A stretch of DNA of 64,000 nucleotides from CAZHNW01 sp942491575 (GTDB lineage Bacteria > Spirochaetota > UBA4802 > UBA5550). Position 1 is the stretch's first letter. Each line of letters begins with the position of its first letter. The notes beneath the pieces were generated by a model, which did no database searches, was not told the origin of the DNA, and saw only the letters and a program-made list of their open reading frames with translations. The stretch spans positions 2,542,001 to 2,606,000 of the forward strand of contig CALOBT010000025.1 in NCBI GenBank assembly GCA_942491575.1, in the 5' to 3' direction. The position numbers and the translations under genes were made by a program. This document shows, one piece after another, positions 8,790 to 18,547 of the stretch.

Positions 8790-9638
8790 ATGATTATAAA
8801 CCACAATGTGGCTGCGATTTTCTCGCACCGTACATTGAAGTTCCACGACTGGGACCTTACCAAGGATGTTGAAAAACTTTCATCAGGTATGCGTATTAAC
8901 CGCGCAGGTGATGACGCATCAGGACTCGCAGTATCTGAAAAAATGCGTTCACAGATTCAGGGCCTCAGACAGGCTGAAAGAAATACCGAAGATGGTATGT
9001 CTCTTATCCAGACTGCTGAAGGTTACCTTGAAGAGACCCACAGCATTATTCAGCGAGTCAGGGTTCTGGCAGTGCAGGCAGCTAACGGTATCTACACACC
9101 GGAAGACCGCCAGCTGATCCAGGTAGAAGTTTCTGAACTTGTAGATGAAATCGATCGAATTTCCTCTCAGGCTGAGTTCAATAAGATGAAGCTTCTTACG
9201 GGTGCTTTTGCAAGACTCCATCCCACGGCATCAATGTGGTTTCACATGGGTCCGAATATGCACCAGCGCGAAAGAGTATTTATCGAAACAATGACCAGTG
9301 CGGCACTGGGACTGAGAAATCCGACTGTACTTACCTTTATCTCCATATCTACCCCTGGTAAGGCAAATGCGGTTATCGGTCTTGCTGATGAAGCCCTCCG
9401 CAACATTTCGAAGCAGAGAGCAGACCTTGGCGCCTATTATAATCGTCTTGAACATGCAGCCAAGGGCCTCATGAACGCCTATGAGAATGTTCAGGCATCA
9501 GAAAGCCGTATCCGTGATACCGATATGGCAGAGCAAATGTCTTCATTTGTTCGCTACCAGATCCTGACGCAGGCCGCCACTTCAATGCTTGCCCAGGCAA
9601 ATACCAAGTCACAGAATGTATTACAGCTATTACAATAA
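8790..9638 (+). CDS. flaB: Periplasmic flagellar filament core protein (FlaB flagellin)
   Basis: 282 residues, the standard length for spirochaete FlaB. It has the conserved N-terminal D0/D1 helices (MIINHNVAAIFSHRTLKF, KLSSGMRINRAGDDASGLAVSEKMRS as separate blocks) and C-terminal D1/D0 helices (KQRADLGAYYNRLEH, ASESRIRDTDMAEQM, MLAQAN). Only a short central segment (SMWFHMGPNM) replaces the outer D2/D3 domains, as in periplasmic flagellins that lack surface-exposed domains. There is no signal peptide, as expected for export by the flagellar type III apparatus. A perfect GGAGGAA lies seven bases before the ATG. It is monocistronic, with its own strong terminator. Confidence 0.95.
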   Translation: MIINHNVAAIFSHRTLKFHDWDLTKDVEKLSSGMRINRAGDDASGLAVSEKMRSQIQGLRQAERNTEDGMSLIQTAEGYLEETHSIIQRVRVLAVQAANGIYTPEDRQLIQVEVSELVDEIDRISSQAEFNKMKLLTGAFARLHPTASMWFHMGPNMHQRERVFIETMTSAALGLRNPTVLTFISISTPGKANAVIGLADEALRNISKQRADLGAYYNRLEHAAKGLMNAYENVQASESRIRDTDMAEQMSSFVRYQILTQAATSMLAQANTKSQNVLQLLQ

Positions 9639-9660
9639 GCTTGCGCCAACATCGTAGTAC

Positions 9661-9710
9661 CATTCAAAAAAAAACGCCGGATTACCACTCCGGCGTTTTT
9701 TTATTGAATG
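9661..9710. terminator. Bidirectional rho-independent terminator of flaB
   Basis: The nine-base arms AACGCCGGA and TCCGGCGTT enclose a seven-base loop, with an A-run before and a T-run after. The symmetry extends outward so that CATTCAA on the left pairs with TTGAATG on the right, giving arms of about 21 bases. It should stop transcription from both sides. Confidence 0.92.
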
Positions 9711-9843
9711 GAAATAGAAATTCTTTTTACGAAGTATCTTGAAAAGCTTAATTCTGTTTGGAGTTGCAAATGCCGTGAATTTTTTGTCTATAAAATACCT
9801 TTTCGATATTTAAAAATATATACCCTTAAAAGTTTCTTGATTT

Positions 9844-10929
9844 GTGAAAGATTATTTATACAGTGTACATATGAATAGTATAGTTAAAGAGAGCAGTTTT
9901 CACACCTTGAAAACTTTTGAGCGTTTTCCAAGAATGCGCTACATGGGGAATAAATATAAACTACTTCCGTGGCTAACTGATGTTTTTATGTCATTAGATT
10001 TTGAGAAAGTGTTAGATCCTTTTTCCGGTTCAGGTAGTGTTTCGTATCTGCTCAAATGCCTCAATAAGCAGGTTTTTTCTTCGGATTTTTTAAATTTTCC
10101 CGTTGTAATTTCTAAAGCAATGATAGCAAACCAGGGAGTTGAATTAAGTTCAAACCAGGTAAAAAAAGTTATAAATAAAAGAAAAGCAATTTCAAATTTT
10201 GCTCTAATGAATTATGAAAATATCTTTTACACACCAGAAGATTTAAAATTTATTGATTTATTCTGGTCTGTTGCACCAACATTCAAAAATGAATTCGAAC
10301 AAAATATAGCAATTGCCGCATTAATTAGAAGTTGTGCAAAAAGACAACCACGAGGAATATTTACCGTAGCTGGTGATCCTGAACACTACAAGGATGGGAG
10401 GAGAGATTTAGCATTATCTTTGAGACAGCATTTTATTGAACAGGTTGAAGCTATAAATAATGCTGTATTTTCTTCCAGTAAGGTATGTAGTGCTGCTCGT
10501 CAGGATGTTTTCTCAGTAAAAGACACAACTTTTGATCTTGTTTACCTGGATCCGCCGTACATTCCAAAGGCTAATGATAATTGTTATATGAAACGATATC
10601 ATTTCCTTGAAGGAGTGTCCTGCTATTGGAAAGGTCAAGAACTGTTGGAAACAAGCAAAGTAAAAAAGATAAAAAAACCATATACAGCATTTTCCTACAA
10701 AAGTACTGCATTTCAAACTTTTGATAAATTATTTGAAAAATTTCAAGCTTCTAAGATTGTTCTTTCTTATTCTTCAAACAGTGTTCCTTCTATCGAAATT
10801 CTTTATGAGTTAATGAAGAGATATAAGAAAAAAGTTGATATTATTGAAAAAGATTACAGGTATCACATCGGCAACCATAAGAATGCTAAAATTAATGATG
10901 CTAAAGAATATTTACTAATAGGGCAATAA
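9844..10929 (+). CDS. D12-class DNA adenine-N6 methyltransferase (type II modification enzyme)
   Basis: About 361 residues (352 if it starts at the ATG at 9871; neither start has a clear ribosome-binding site). It methylates adenine in the recognition site to protect host DNA from the partner nuclease. The motif order is alpha class: motif X at MRYMGNKYKLLPWL (residue 31 on), the SAM-binding FSGSGS near residue 60, and catalytic DLVYLDPPY at about 230-238. This is the Dam/M.DpnII family layout. It overlaps the endonuclease gene by one base (TAATG). Base composition is far more AT-rich than in neighbouring genes, suggesting transfer. The recognition sequence cannot be read from the protein. 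Confidence 0.9.
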   Translation: MKDYLYSVHMNSIVKESSFHTLKTFERFPRMRYMGNKYKLLPWLTDVFMSLDFEKVLDPFSGSGSVSYLLKCLNKQVFSSDFLNFPVVISKAMIANQGVELSSNQVKKVINKRKAISNFALMNYENIFYTPEDLKFIDLFWSVAPTFKNEFEQNIAIAALIRSCAKRQPRGIFTVAGDPEHYKDGRRDLALSLRQHFIEQVEAINNAVFSSSKVCSAARQDVFSVKDTTFDLVYLDPPYIPKANDNCYMKRYHFLEGVSCYWKGQELLETSKVKKIKKPYTAFSYKSTAFQTFDKLFEKFQASKIVLSYSSNSVPSIEILYELMKRYKKKVDIIEKDYRYHIGNHKNAKINDAKEYLLIGQ

Positions 10930-11771
10930 TGAAACGTATTTCTCAAACTTTGAATGAATTGATTAATTCTTTGTCTAAAGTTGAAACCGATTGGAAGGAT
11001 GAACATATTTTCGAAGTTGAAACCATTTTTAATATCATAACACAGAATAATGAATCAATTGAAACGCTTTTGACGAATTTGTTGAATACAAACTTCAATG
11101 CAGCCAAAACACTTATCAGAACATTTTTATACAAATCAAAAGATGAGTTCGATTTAGAATTAAAAGAAGCTCTTGGTGCAAATGGGATTAAATGCTACCA
11201 AAAAGATCCTCAGGCCTTTGTAAAATATTTGATAAATATTGATATTGAATCTGCAATTTTGTCCTTAACCACACGTCAGTTTACATGGCAGGATATTCTT
11301 TTGGAACGTCTTCGATCTGGCAGAGGAAGTGCTATAAAAGGGCAAAAACGTGGCCGAGGATTTGAAGATAAAATAGAAGAAATTATAAAACTGGTTTTTG
11401 GTATAAAATCTTATGATGCTCGATGTCGTTTTGTTGGTGTTATTCCAGAAAGTACAGAAAAAGCTGATTTTGCAATTCCAAGCAGGGAGCATCCCCATAT
11501 CCTAATTGAAGCCAAGGCATATGGAGCAACTGGAAGCAAGCAAACAGATATAATTGGAGATGTAAGTCGGATTGTAAAAGAAAAAAGAAGGGATACATAC
11601 TTTTTGCTTATTACAGATGGGATTACCTGGAAAAGCAGATTAAGTGATTTACGTAAATTAATTGAAATGCAAAATACAGGAGACATTTACAGAATATATA
11701 CTCAAAGTATGTTTGAGAAATTACATTCTGATTTAAAACAACTTAAAGTTGAGCTTGATTTTGATATCTAG
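10929..11771 (+). CDS. Type II restriction endonuclease, DpnII-like PD-(D/E)XK
   Basis: 280 residues, translationally coupled to the methyltransferase. The nuclease core is visible: KGQKRGRGFEDKIEEII (helix with catalytic-site Glu), then Asp180 in ADFAIP and Glu194-Ala-Lys196 in ILIEAKAYG, giving D-x13-ExK. It is followed by a Gly/Ser/Lys stretch (ATGSKQTD) and FLLITDGITWKSRLSDL. That order (DF-I, LIE, G-GSK, ITDG-W) matches the DpnII/MboI group, which cuts GATC, but the similarity is at motif level only and the target may differ. The N-terminal 130 residues are helical and unfamiliar. It is as AT-rich as its partner. Confidence 0.82.
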   Translation: MKRISQTLNELINSLSKVETDWKDEHIFEVETIFNIITQNNESIETLLTNLLNTNFNAAKTLIRTFLYKSKDEFDLELKEALGANGIKCYQKDPQAFVKYLINIDIESAILSLTTRQFTWQDILLERLRSGRGSAIKGQKRGRGFEDKIEEIIKLVFGIKSYDARCRFVGVIPESTEKADFAIPSREHPHILIEAKAYGATGSKQTDIIGDVSRIVKEKRRDTYFLLITDGITWKSRLSDLRKLIEMQNTGDIYRIYTQSMFEKLHSDLKQLKVELDFDI

Positions 11772-12151
11772 AAAAGTACATTAATAGATACCGGCACATG
11801 ATTCAACTATTTTTATCAGCAATTGAATCATATACCTGGAATGTTAAAATATAATATAAAACGCAGTGCATGGGTGAACGACTGCCGTGGGAGCAGGGCC
11901 AACACAATTTCGACATCCATGACTCTTCGCCTACACTACCCTAATCGTTATCGTTGTGCCAAAAATGACTATTTAGTCAGCTATGAACAAGACCTGCCTG
12001 CTATCTTTGATAGAAACTTGAAAATTTTTCAACTAAAGAAATATCCTAAAACCCTAAAAAGTTGAAATTAAAAAAACAAAATCCCAATTAATATTTACAG
12101 GTCTAACTAAAATTTGATTGCAACAGAAACAATACCGGACAAGAATAAGAA
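11772..12151. other. Gap between restriction cassette and RND operon
   Basis: 380 bases. An 80-codon open frame (11823-12065) has no ribosome-binding site and no recognisable sequence. The final 40 bases have a frame ending ATETIPDKNKK whose TGA overlaps the RND start codon (ATGA), the type of junction expected if a coupled upstream gene had been lost. No terminator, flanking repeat or integrase is visible. Confidence 0.5.
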
Positions 12152-15100
12152 ATGATCGAGAAACTGATACAATTTTTCGCCACCCGGCACCTGCTGACGA
12201 ATTTATTGACACTGGCGGTCTACATAAGCGGAATATTCTTCTGGATGAATACCCCGCGGCAGGAACTGCCTGACATTGATTTCAACTATGTCAGGATTAC
12301 CACGGTCTACCCCGGCGCCTCCCCTGAGGAAGTGGAACACTTCGTAACAAGGCCCCTGGAGGATGAACTAAAGGGTGTCAACGGTATTTACCGCCTCACC
12401 AGCACCTCCAGCAACTCCAGCTCCTCCATTGGCATCGAGATAGAAGACTCCGTTGATGACCTCAGTGAAGCCGTCAATGATATCCGGACTGCCGTGTATG
12501 CGGTAAACCTTCCCGTTGAAATACTGGATAAACCCGTTATCCGCCAGTTCAAGACCTCCCAGAAGGCAATTATGGACATTGCCATGTATAACCGGAATCG
12601 GCACCTCCTTGATGATGCAACACGCCGTGACCTTCAGGCCCATGCACTGACCCTTGAAAACCGCCTCACCAGTCTCTCATCCATTAGCTCGGTGAGCATC
12701 AACGGTTACCTGAAAGAGGAAGTACACATTCTTGCCCGTCCAGACCTCCTGGCAAACTATAATATTCCCTTTACAGAACTTGCTTCAGTTATCACCAGCA
12801 GCAGTATCCGCACCCCCGCGGGGACCCTCGAGAAAAGGGGTGAACCGAGAATAACCGTTCTGGATGAACTTGATTCTGCTCAAAAACTGCGCCCCCTCAT
12901 TATCCGCGGCGGATTTGAAGGCCAGGAGGTTCGACTCTCAAATCTTGCCACGGTGAAAGATACCTTCGAAAAAAACCGTACTATTCTGAAAGTAAACGGC
13001 AGCGAAGCGGTTGTACTCAATGCCGTCAAGACCCCCTCGAGCGGTATCCTCCGAACAGTCGATGAAGCAAATAAATCAATTAAAGAATTTAAAGCCTCCC
13101 TTCCATCGGGCAGTCCCATCGAGATAGTGGTACTCGATGATGAATCGCGTACAGTGCGAAGCAGGCTCAGCCTCATCGGATGGAACGGCGCCATAGGATT
13201 CGTTCTTATTTTCTCGACCCTGCTTATTTTCCTCAACATGCGCGCCGCCTTCTGGGTAGCCCTGGGAATTCCCTTCAGTTTCTGCTTTGCCATGACGGTG
13301 GCCAATTTTCTCGGCTACAGCATCAATAACATTACCCTGGCAGGTATCATAATCGTCATGGGTATGGTAGTGGATGATGCTATTGTGGTCGCGGAAAACA
13401 TTACAAGGCTCCGTGACAACGGCTATGATCATGATGATGCCGCCATTGAGGGTACGAAGGAGATGTTTCTTCCCATCACAGCGGCAATTATTACCACCTG
13501 TGTCGCCTTTCTTCCAATCCTCGGATTTTCCGGCCGCTTCGCGAAGATGAGCATGTTTATCCCCGTCATGGTCATGCTTATGCTTGGGGGAAGTTTACTG
13601 GAGTCTCTCCTTATACTTCCTGCACACCTGAACCTGATTATCCCTGAATGGGTCAAGGGACTCCTCACCCTGGGAGTCTATCCCCTCACAAAACGTCTCA
13701 GAAAAGGCCTCTTCTCCGGCGGAAGAAGAGGTAAACCTGACGAAGAATTTCCCCACTGGTTTCATGCTGTTGAAGAGAGGTACAGCAGAATACTTGAGCG
13801 ACTCCTGCGGTACCGATTTTTCATATACGGATCATTCATCCTGATGCTGGTCCTGGCGGGGATTCTTTTTGAAACCCATATGAAATTTGTCATGTTTCCC
13901 CGCGAGGAAACTACGGAGTTTACGATAACCGCGGAAACATCTCCGGAGAGTGACCGCTATGATACGGCAAAGGCTTCCCTTAAAATAGAAAAGGTCCTTT
14001 CCCGTTATCTCGGCAAAGAGATCATCGGCTTTCGGTCTCTTATAGCCCAGAGCCGCGGAGGCATGACCGCCCAGGAGAACACCTTTCGCATTCGCATTGA
14101 GGTGCCCCCCAGGGAAGAGAGGGAGATGCCCCTTCCCAAACTGAAGGCCCTCTGGAAAAAGGAAATAGAAAAAATCCCCGGTATCTATAAAGTTCGTTAC
14201 CGTCGCGCCCATTTCGGTCAGGCCAGCGGCAGCCCCATTGAAATACTGGTCCAGGAAAACAACAATCCTCGCCGACGCCTCCTGACGGATACCCTGGCGG
14301 AGAAAATGAGAAAACATCCCGACCTGCAGAACGTTGAAATAGAACGCCCCGTTACGTCACCGGAATATCTCATCAGTGTTAACCGCAACAAGGCGAGCCG
14401 TCTCGGAATCAAAGCCTCCTCTGTAGCTGCCACCCTCCGTTCAATTCTTGAAGGAAAGGTCCTCTATATTGTCATGAACGAAAATGAAGAGATAAACATT
14501 CGCCTCCTGGCGGACAAACGATCACGACGATCCCTCGACAGGGTACTGCAGATACCAGTGGAAAATACAAGCAGCTACATGGTCCCCCTTCGGGAGGTAG
14601 TAACGGTAATAAAAACCGACGCCCCGAGCAGCATTTCCCGCTACAGGTACCGCAGGACTACCAGTATTTATGCCGACATAAAGGAAAAAAGTAAAACATC
14701 TCCACTGGAGGTGGCGGAATACTTTGAAACAACTGTCTTCCCCGAATTATTGAAAAAGAATCCTACATCTCATGTCAGCTTTGAAGGGGAAGTCAGGGAT
14801 ACACGTGAGTCTGCGGGAGATTTCCGCGCGGGAATTATTATCGTTTTGTTTCTCATCTACACAATCCTGGCACTCCTGTTTAATTCATTGCTGCAGCCCT
14901 TCATTATTATGATTTCCATACCCTTCGGGATTGTCGGGGTGATTTTCGCCTTCCTTGCCCACGGCATGACCTTCTTCGGCATCTTTGCAGGTATCGGCAC
15001 CCTGGGTCTCGCGGGGGTTGTTGTGAATGATTCCATTATTATGGTTAATAAACTGCAGAGTGAACTAGATCCTGATGCCCACTGGACAACTCTCCCCCGT

Positions 15101-15346
15101 CACATAGCAGGCATTGCCTCAACCCGTCTCCGCGCCGTAATGCTGACTACGATAACAACCGTCGCGGGGCTGCTCCCCACTGCATACGGTTTTGCCGGCT
15201 ATGACGCGATGCTTGCTGAGATGATGCTCGCCATGGCGTGGGGGCTCGTCTTCGGAACACTCATTACACTGGTGCTGGTTCCCACCCTCTATATGTCTGT
15301 CAAAAAAATCGAATACATGGTTAAGCCCGCCGGGGAGAGAGGATAA
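12152..15346 (+). CDS. RND-family efflux transporter (AcrB/HAE1-like inner-membrane pump)
   Basis: 1064 residues, full length for the family. It is a proton-driven inner-membrane exporter that works with a membrane-fusion protein and an outer-membrane channel. The N-terminal helix (residues 10-30) is followed by porter domains (RQELPDIDFNYVRI, YPGASPEEVEH). Twelve membrane helices sit in two blocks (about 335-500 and 545-565, then 895-1050). Helix four carries the proton-relay pair (MGMVVDDAIVVAEN) and the second half carries GVVVNDSIIMVNKL. It is coupled by TAATG to the TolC gene. No membrane-fusion gene is adjacent, although such operons normally have one upstream. The exported substrate is unknown. 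Confidence 0.93.
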   Translation: MIEKLIQFFATRHLLTNLLTLAVYISGIFFWMNTPRQELPDIDFNYVRITTVYPGASPEEVEHFVTRPLEDELKGVNGIYRLTSTSSNSSSSIGIEIEDSVDDLSEAVNDIRTAVYAVNLPVEILDKPVIRQFKTSQKAIMDIAMYNRNRHLLDDATRRDLQAHALTLENRLTSLSSISSVSINGYLKEEVHILARPDLLANYNIPFTELASVITSSSIRTPAGTLEKRGEPRITVLDELDSAQKLRPLIIRGGFEGQEVRLSNLATVKDTFEKNRTILKVNGSEAVVLNAVKTPSSGILRTVDEANKSIKEFKASLPSGSPIEIVVLDDESRTVRSRLSLIGWNGAIGFVLIFSTLLIFLNMRAAFWVALGIPFSFCFAMTVANFLGYSINNITLAGIIIVMGMVVDDAIVVAENITRLRDNGYDHDDAAIEGTKEMFLPITAAIITTCVAFLPILGFSGRFAKMSMFIPVMVMLMLGGSLLESLLILPAHLNLIIPEWVKGLLTLGVYPLTKRLRKGLFSGGRRGKPDEEFPHWFHAVEERYSRILERLLRYRFFIYGSFILMLVLAGILFETHMKFVMFPREETTEFTITAETSPESDRYDTAKASLKIEKVLSRYLGKEIIGFRSLIAQSRGGMTAQENTFRIRIEVPPREEREMPLPKLKALWKKEIEKIPGIYKVRYRRAHFGQASGSPIEILVQENNNPRRRLLTDTLAEKMRKHPDLQNVEIERPVTSPEYLISVNRNKASRLGIKASSVAATLRSILEGKVLYIVMNENEEINIRLLADKRSRRSLDRVLQIPVENTSSYMVPLREVVTVIKTDAPSSISRYRYRRTTSIYADIKEKSKTSPLEVAEYFETTVFPELLKKNPTSHVSFEGEVRDTRESAGDFRAGIIIVLFLIYTILALLFNSLLQPFIIMISIPFGIVGVIFAFLAHGMTFFGIFAGIGTLGLAGVVVNDSIIMVNKLQSELDPDAHWTTLPRHIAGIASTRLRAVMLTTITTVAGLLPTAYGFAGYDAMLAEMMLAMAWGLVFGTLITLVLVPTLYMSVKKIEYMVKPAGERG

Positions 15347-16794
15347 TGGTGCCGCATTCAACATACAAGAAATACAGGAAAAAAATAACTGCATCAGCTG
15401 CAATATTACTCTCCTGTATCACATTCTCTGCATTGGGGGAAGTTGAAACAATACCGGCACGGAAAATTTCCCTGGATAACTTTATTAAGGGTGCCTGCAT
15501 CAATGATAAAAATTTTCAACTGATACTTATAGATGAACTGGCCCTTAAATACGGCAGGGTCCTCGAACTTCCTTCAAAGGACCTTCTTCTTTCAGCTACG
15601 GGTACATATAAATTGAAACTCTCCGGTGATGGAGGAGACGGCCCCGAGGGGAACGTCAGCCTTTCAAAACTTTTCCCCATGAGCGGAACGGAAACCTCCA
15701 CAGAATTTTCCATTTCACCATCCAGGACAGGTTCAGGTTTTTCTTCATCCTTTTCGGCCCTGGTATCACAGCCCATTGCCCGCAATGCCTTCGGCCGGAG
15801 CACACGGATGCACGACAGAATTCTTGGTCTTGAGAACCGTATTTCCCGTTACCAGATCATTGAGGCCTACGAGGATTACCTGGCAACCATCATTGGTCTT
15901 TTTTACCAGTGGTACGCCGATGACGCCCTATATCATGTTGCCCGCCGTGCATGGGAAGAGAATACCCGGCTCCTCGCCAATATCCGGCTCCGTTTCCACA
16001 ACCGCATTGCCCACCGCATCGATGTGGACCGGATACAGCTCCAGACCATAATCAGCCGGGAAGTGATGGATACACGGAGCCTCCAGTACGAGGCATCCAG
16101 AAACCTTGTCTACCAGGCACTCGGCTATAAGGGGAGTATCCAGCTGCAGCCGGTTTTCAAACCAATGGAGATAAAGCTGACGGGAGATTTTTCAATAGAT
16201 TTTAGAAATCATGCGGGGATAAGCCGAACGCTGAAAATTCTTGATTTACTTGTAAAGAAGGGACGTATTGAGATTGCCCGCTCTGCCGATGATCTTCTCC
16301 CGTCAACCAGTCTTATGGCGGGCTATTCCTTCGACAGGACAGCGCTGGGGGGCAGGACATATTCACAGCACCTTATATACGGCGGCCTGCAGTTTACTTT
16401 TCCATTTCAGCGGGAGAAAGAAAAAGCGGGATTAAAAATACAGCGAATAGAACAGAGAAAAAATCTTCTGAAAAAAGGTGATACCGCAGAGAGGATCAAA
16501 AACGATTTGAAGATTCTCCATCAAAAAATACTGCAGGAAAAAATATTTATTAAAAGTGCCCGTGAACGCCTTACCCTGGCGCAGCGTATTGCTGCTGAAG
16601 AGGGCCGTCTCTACCGCCAGGCACGGTCACCCCTGAAAAACCTTATCGACGCAAGAAACATCCTTGAAGAAAGCCGCCTGAATCTTGTCAATCACAGAAC
16701 AGCAGCCAGCACCCTTAAGCTGGAATGGCTTCGCATGACAGACGGACTTGTCCAGGCTGAAAATTTAAAAAAGACGCGTGATCGGTTACAGTAA
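15346..16794 (+). CDS. TolC-family outer-membrane efflux protein
   Basis: 482 residues. A signal peptide (SAAILLSCITFSALG, residues 18-32) is followed by the duplicated outer-membrane-efflux-protein pattern of beta strands and long amphipathic coils: MHDRILGLENRISRYQII near 160-180, SREVMDTRSLQYEASRNLVY near 225-245, and ERIKNDLKILHQKILQEKIF near 385-405. It should trimerise into a channel-tunnel spanning the outer membrane and periplasm for the RND pump encoded just upstream. The ATG overlaps the pump stop codon by one base, so the two are co-translated. Confidence 0.88.
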   Translation: MVPHSTYKKYRKKITASAAILLSCITFSALGEVETIPARKISLDNFIKGACINDKNFQLILIDELALKYGRVLELPSKDLLLSATGTYKLKLSGDGGDGPEGNVSLSKLFPMSGTETSTEFSISPSRTGSGFSSSFSALVSQPIARNAFGRSTRMHDRILGLENRISRYQIIEAYEDYLATIIGLFYQWYADDALYHVARRAWEENTRLLANIRLRFHNRIAHRIDVDRIQLQTIISREVMDTRSLQYEASRNLVYQALGYKGSIQLQPVFKPMEIKLTGDFSIDFRNHAGISRTLKILDLLVKKGRIEIARSADDLLPSTSLMAGYSFDRTALGGRTYSQHLIYGGLQFTFPFQREKEKAGLKIQRIEQRKNLLKKGDTAERIKNDLKILHQKILQEKIFIKSARERLTLAQRIAAEEGRLYRQARSPLKNLIDARNILEESRLNLVNHRTAASTLKLEWLRMTDGLVQAENLKKTRDRLQ

Positions 16795-16804
16795 AATATT
16801 TAAA

Positions 16805-16832
16805 AAGGGGCACCCATGGCGGGCTGCCCCTT
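16805..16832. terminator. Bidirectional terminator after TolC gene
   Basis: Arms AAGGGGCA and TGCCCCTT with an inner CCC/GGG pairing, preceded by A-rich and followed by TTAATTT sequence. It lies between two convergent genes and probably serves both. Confidence 0.8.
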
Positions 16833-16847
16833 AATTTCCCTAAAATC

Positions 16848-17174
16848 CTACTGAGTTTTTACCGCCCAGCGTTTTTTCTCTGAAGCAAAATCTGCATTTG
16901 CAGCTGCAGTAAACACCTTGCTCTCTTCTACCCATGTTCCGGAAACATCAGAGAATATCTTGAACTTGTCCCCTTCTTTGACATTCATTAAGGAACCCAC
17001 AGAAACAAATTTCCCTTCTTTTTCAACAAAGACTGTCTGAAGTCCTGAATCATAGAGGGTATTTGTCCCTACCGCAGCCGTCTTGTCTACACTACTGAAT
17101 ACTGCAACACCAAAGGATATAATGGCGGCACATGCTACAAAAGTCACAATTCTGGTTTTTAATGTTTTTTTCAT
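16848..17174 (-). CDS. Small exported protein of unknown function
   Basis: 108 residues, unrecognised. A basic start (MKKTLKTR) and one hydrophobic segment (about residues 10-28, ending near SSVDK) give a signal peptide or membrane anchor. The remainder has two short beta-like stretches (QTVFVEKEGKFVSVGSL and GDKFKIFSDVSGTWVEE) and a C-terminal AVKTQ. GGAGG is well placed before the ATG. It is monocistronic, sharing a terminator region with the convergent efflux operon. Confidence 0.65.
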   Translation of the reverse strand: MKKTLKTRIVTFVACAAIISFGVAVFSSVDKTAAVGTNTLYDSGLQTVFVEKEGKFVSVGSLMNVKEGDKFKIFSDVSGTWVEESKVFTAAANADFASEKKRWAVKTQ

Positions 17175-17413
17175 TTAATCCTCCGATAAATGATTGTTCT
17201 TAATCAGTTTGCCGTAACGAGAGGAAGTATCAATTTTCCTCCCGGTTACGTCTCTAAAATACTACTTATTATAAAAATTCCTTCCGCATTCCATAATCTG
17301 GAAGATTTTTTGTTTCCGAATTCATGAATCAGGAAAATAATATTTGCTTGTTGAAAGAGGATTTTTAGAATATTCTTCATAGTGTGGATTATTGGAGAAT
17401 GTGAGGGAGCCCG

Positions 17414-18541
17414 GTGCTTAATGAATTAATCAGCGAATTCATCTACATGACGGGATTTTTATCCCTGCTGATTTCCCTTGGACAATTTCTGGTAGTCGAA
17501 CGGAATGCCGGTCGCTATATTCAGGCTCTATTTTTATTTTGTGCGGGAATATGCCAGATTTACAATGGAATGAGGGTTTCCGGATTTTTACTTGAATACC
17601 CGCACCTGGCACTGGTAAATGTTCCATTTCTCTACAGCCTCGGACCTTTAATTTATTTTTACTTTCGATACCTGATGCACAAACGTGTCGATATCAGGGT
17701 ACGCTATTTTATCCATTTTGTGCCTGCATCAGTTATTTTACTTATATTGATGCCCTTCTACTTTCAGGATAAAGAATTCAAGCAGAGACTTCTCTCCTAT
17801 CCAGAAGGTATCCTTTCAATGTCACTCCCCTCACTCCTGCTCCTGTTTCTAATGTCTTTTATTTTTTTCGTCATAATTATCTACTGCATCTCATTCTTCA
17901 GGCATAACCGGTATATCTTCAACCTGAAGCAGATAAAGGTAAGAAAAATAGTATATTTCTCCCACTTCATCGTAATAGGTGTAATCCTTGCGATAGCGAT
18001 ATATATCGTCGGTGCAATCTTCAGCATATTTCATAGCCGAAGCAGTGAGATATACCTGAATATCCTCAGGGTAATTTCTGTTTTAACCGGCACTCTGTTC
18101 ATAATAATCTATATAATGGATAAACGGTACCCGGACTACTACAACCAGCTTGTGCAAGAAATAGAAAAGATACAATATCAGCAATCAAGAATTGAAGGCC
18201 TCGACATTGAAGCGACACTGGTCCAGCTTTCAGCTTTGATGGAAGAAAGAAGGCTCTACCGCATCGAAGATCTTACCCTCGCAGCATGCGCCGCTGAGCT
18301 GGAAATAGCCCCCTACCAGCTTTCCCAACTACTTAATGAGAAAATGCAGAATAACTTCAGTACCTATATCAATGCCTACCGGATAAATGAAGCACGGGAG
18401 ATAATCGCCTCAAATCCGGACCGCTCACTCAGTACCATCGGATACGATGTCGGTTTTAATTCCATTTCAACTTTTTACAGCTGGTTCTGCAAACTGACGG
18501 GGGTTCCACCGGGGAAGTATAAAGAGCGGTATTTGAAATAA
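17414..18541 (+). CDS. Membrane-anchored AraC-family transcriptional regulator
   Basis: 375 residues starting at GTG, with a GAGG ribosome site eight bases before. The first 230 residues form about seven hydrophobic helices (FLSLLISLGQFLV, ALFLFCAGICQIYNG, VILLILMPFYF, LLLLFLMSFIFFVIIIYC and others). The C-terminus (about 270-375) is an AraC helix-turn-helix pair: LTLAACAAELEIAPYQLSQLL, then the signature FNSISTFYSWFCKLTGVPPGKYK. Membrane-domain AraC proteins of this type occur in spirochaetes and Bacteroidetes. The signal is unknown. No adjacent co-oriented gene suggests a target, so it may be autoregulated. Confidence 0.85.
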   Translation: MLNELISEFIYMTGFLSLLISLGQFLVVERNAGRYIQALFLFCAGICQIYNGMRVSGFLLEYPHLALVNVPFLYSLGPLIYFYFRYLMHKRVDIRVRYFIHFVPASVILLILMPFYFQDKEFKQRLLSYPEGILSMSLPSLLLLFLMSFIFFVIIIYCISFFRHNRYIFNLKQIKVRKIVYFSHFIVIGVILAIAIYIVGAIFSIFHSRSSEIYLNILRVISVLTGTLFIIIYIMDKRYPDYYNQLVQEIEKIQYQQSRIEGLDIEATLVQLSALMEERRLYRIEDLTLAACAAELEIAPYQLSQLLNEKMQNNFSTYINAYRINEAREIIASNPDRSLSTIGYDVGFNSISTFYSWFCKLTGVPPGKYKERYLK

Positions 18542-18547
18542 TTTATA

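Noticed and set aside
11823..12065. 80-codon frame between the restriction cassette and RND pump
   Set aside because: No ribosome site, no recognisable protein features, and codon use unlike either neighbour.
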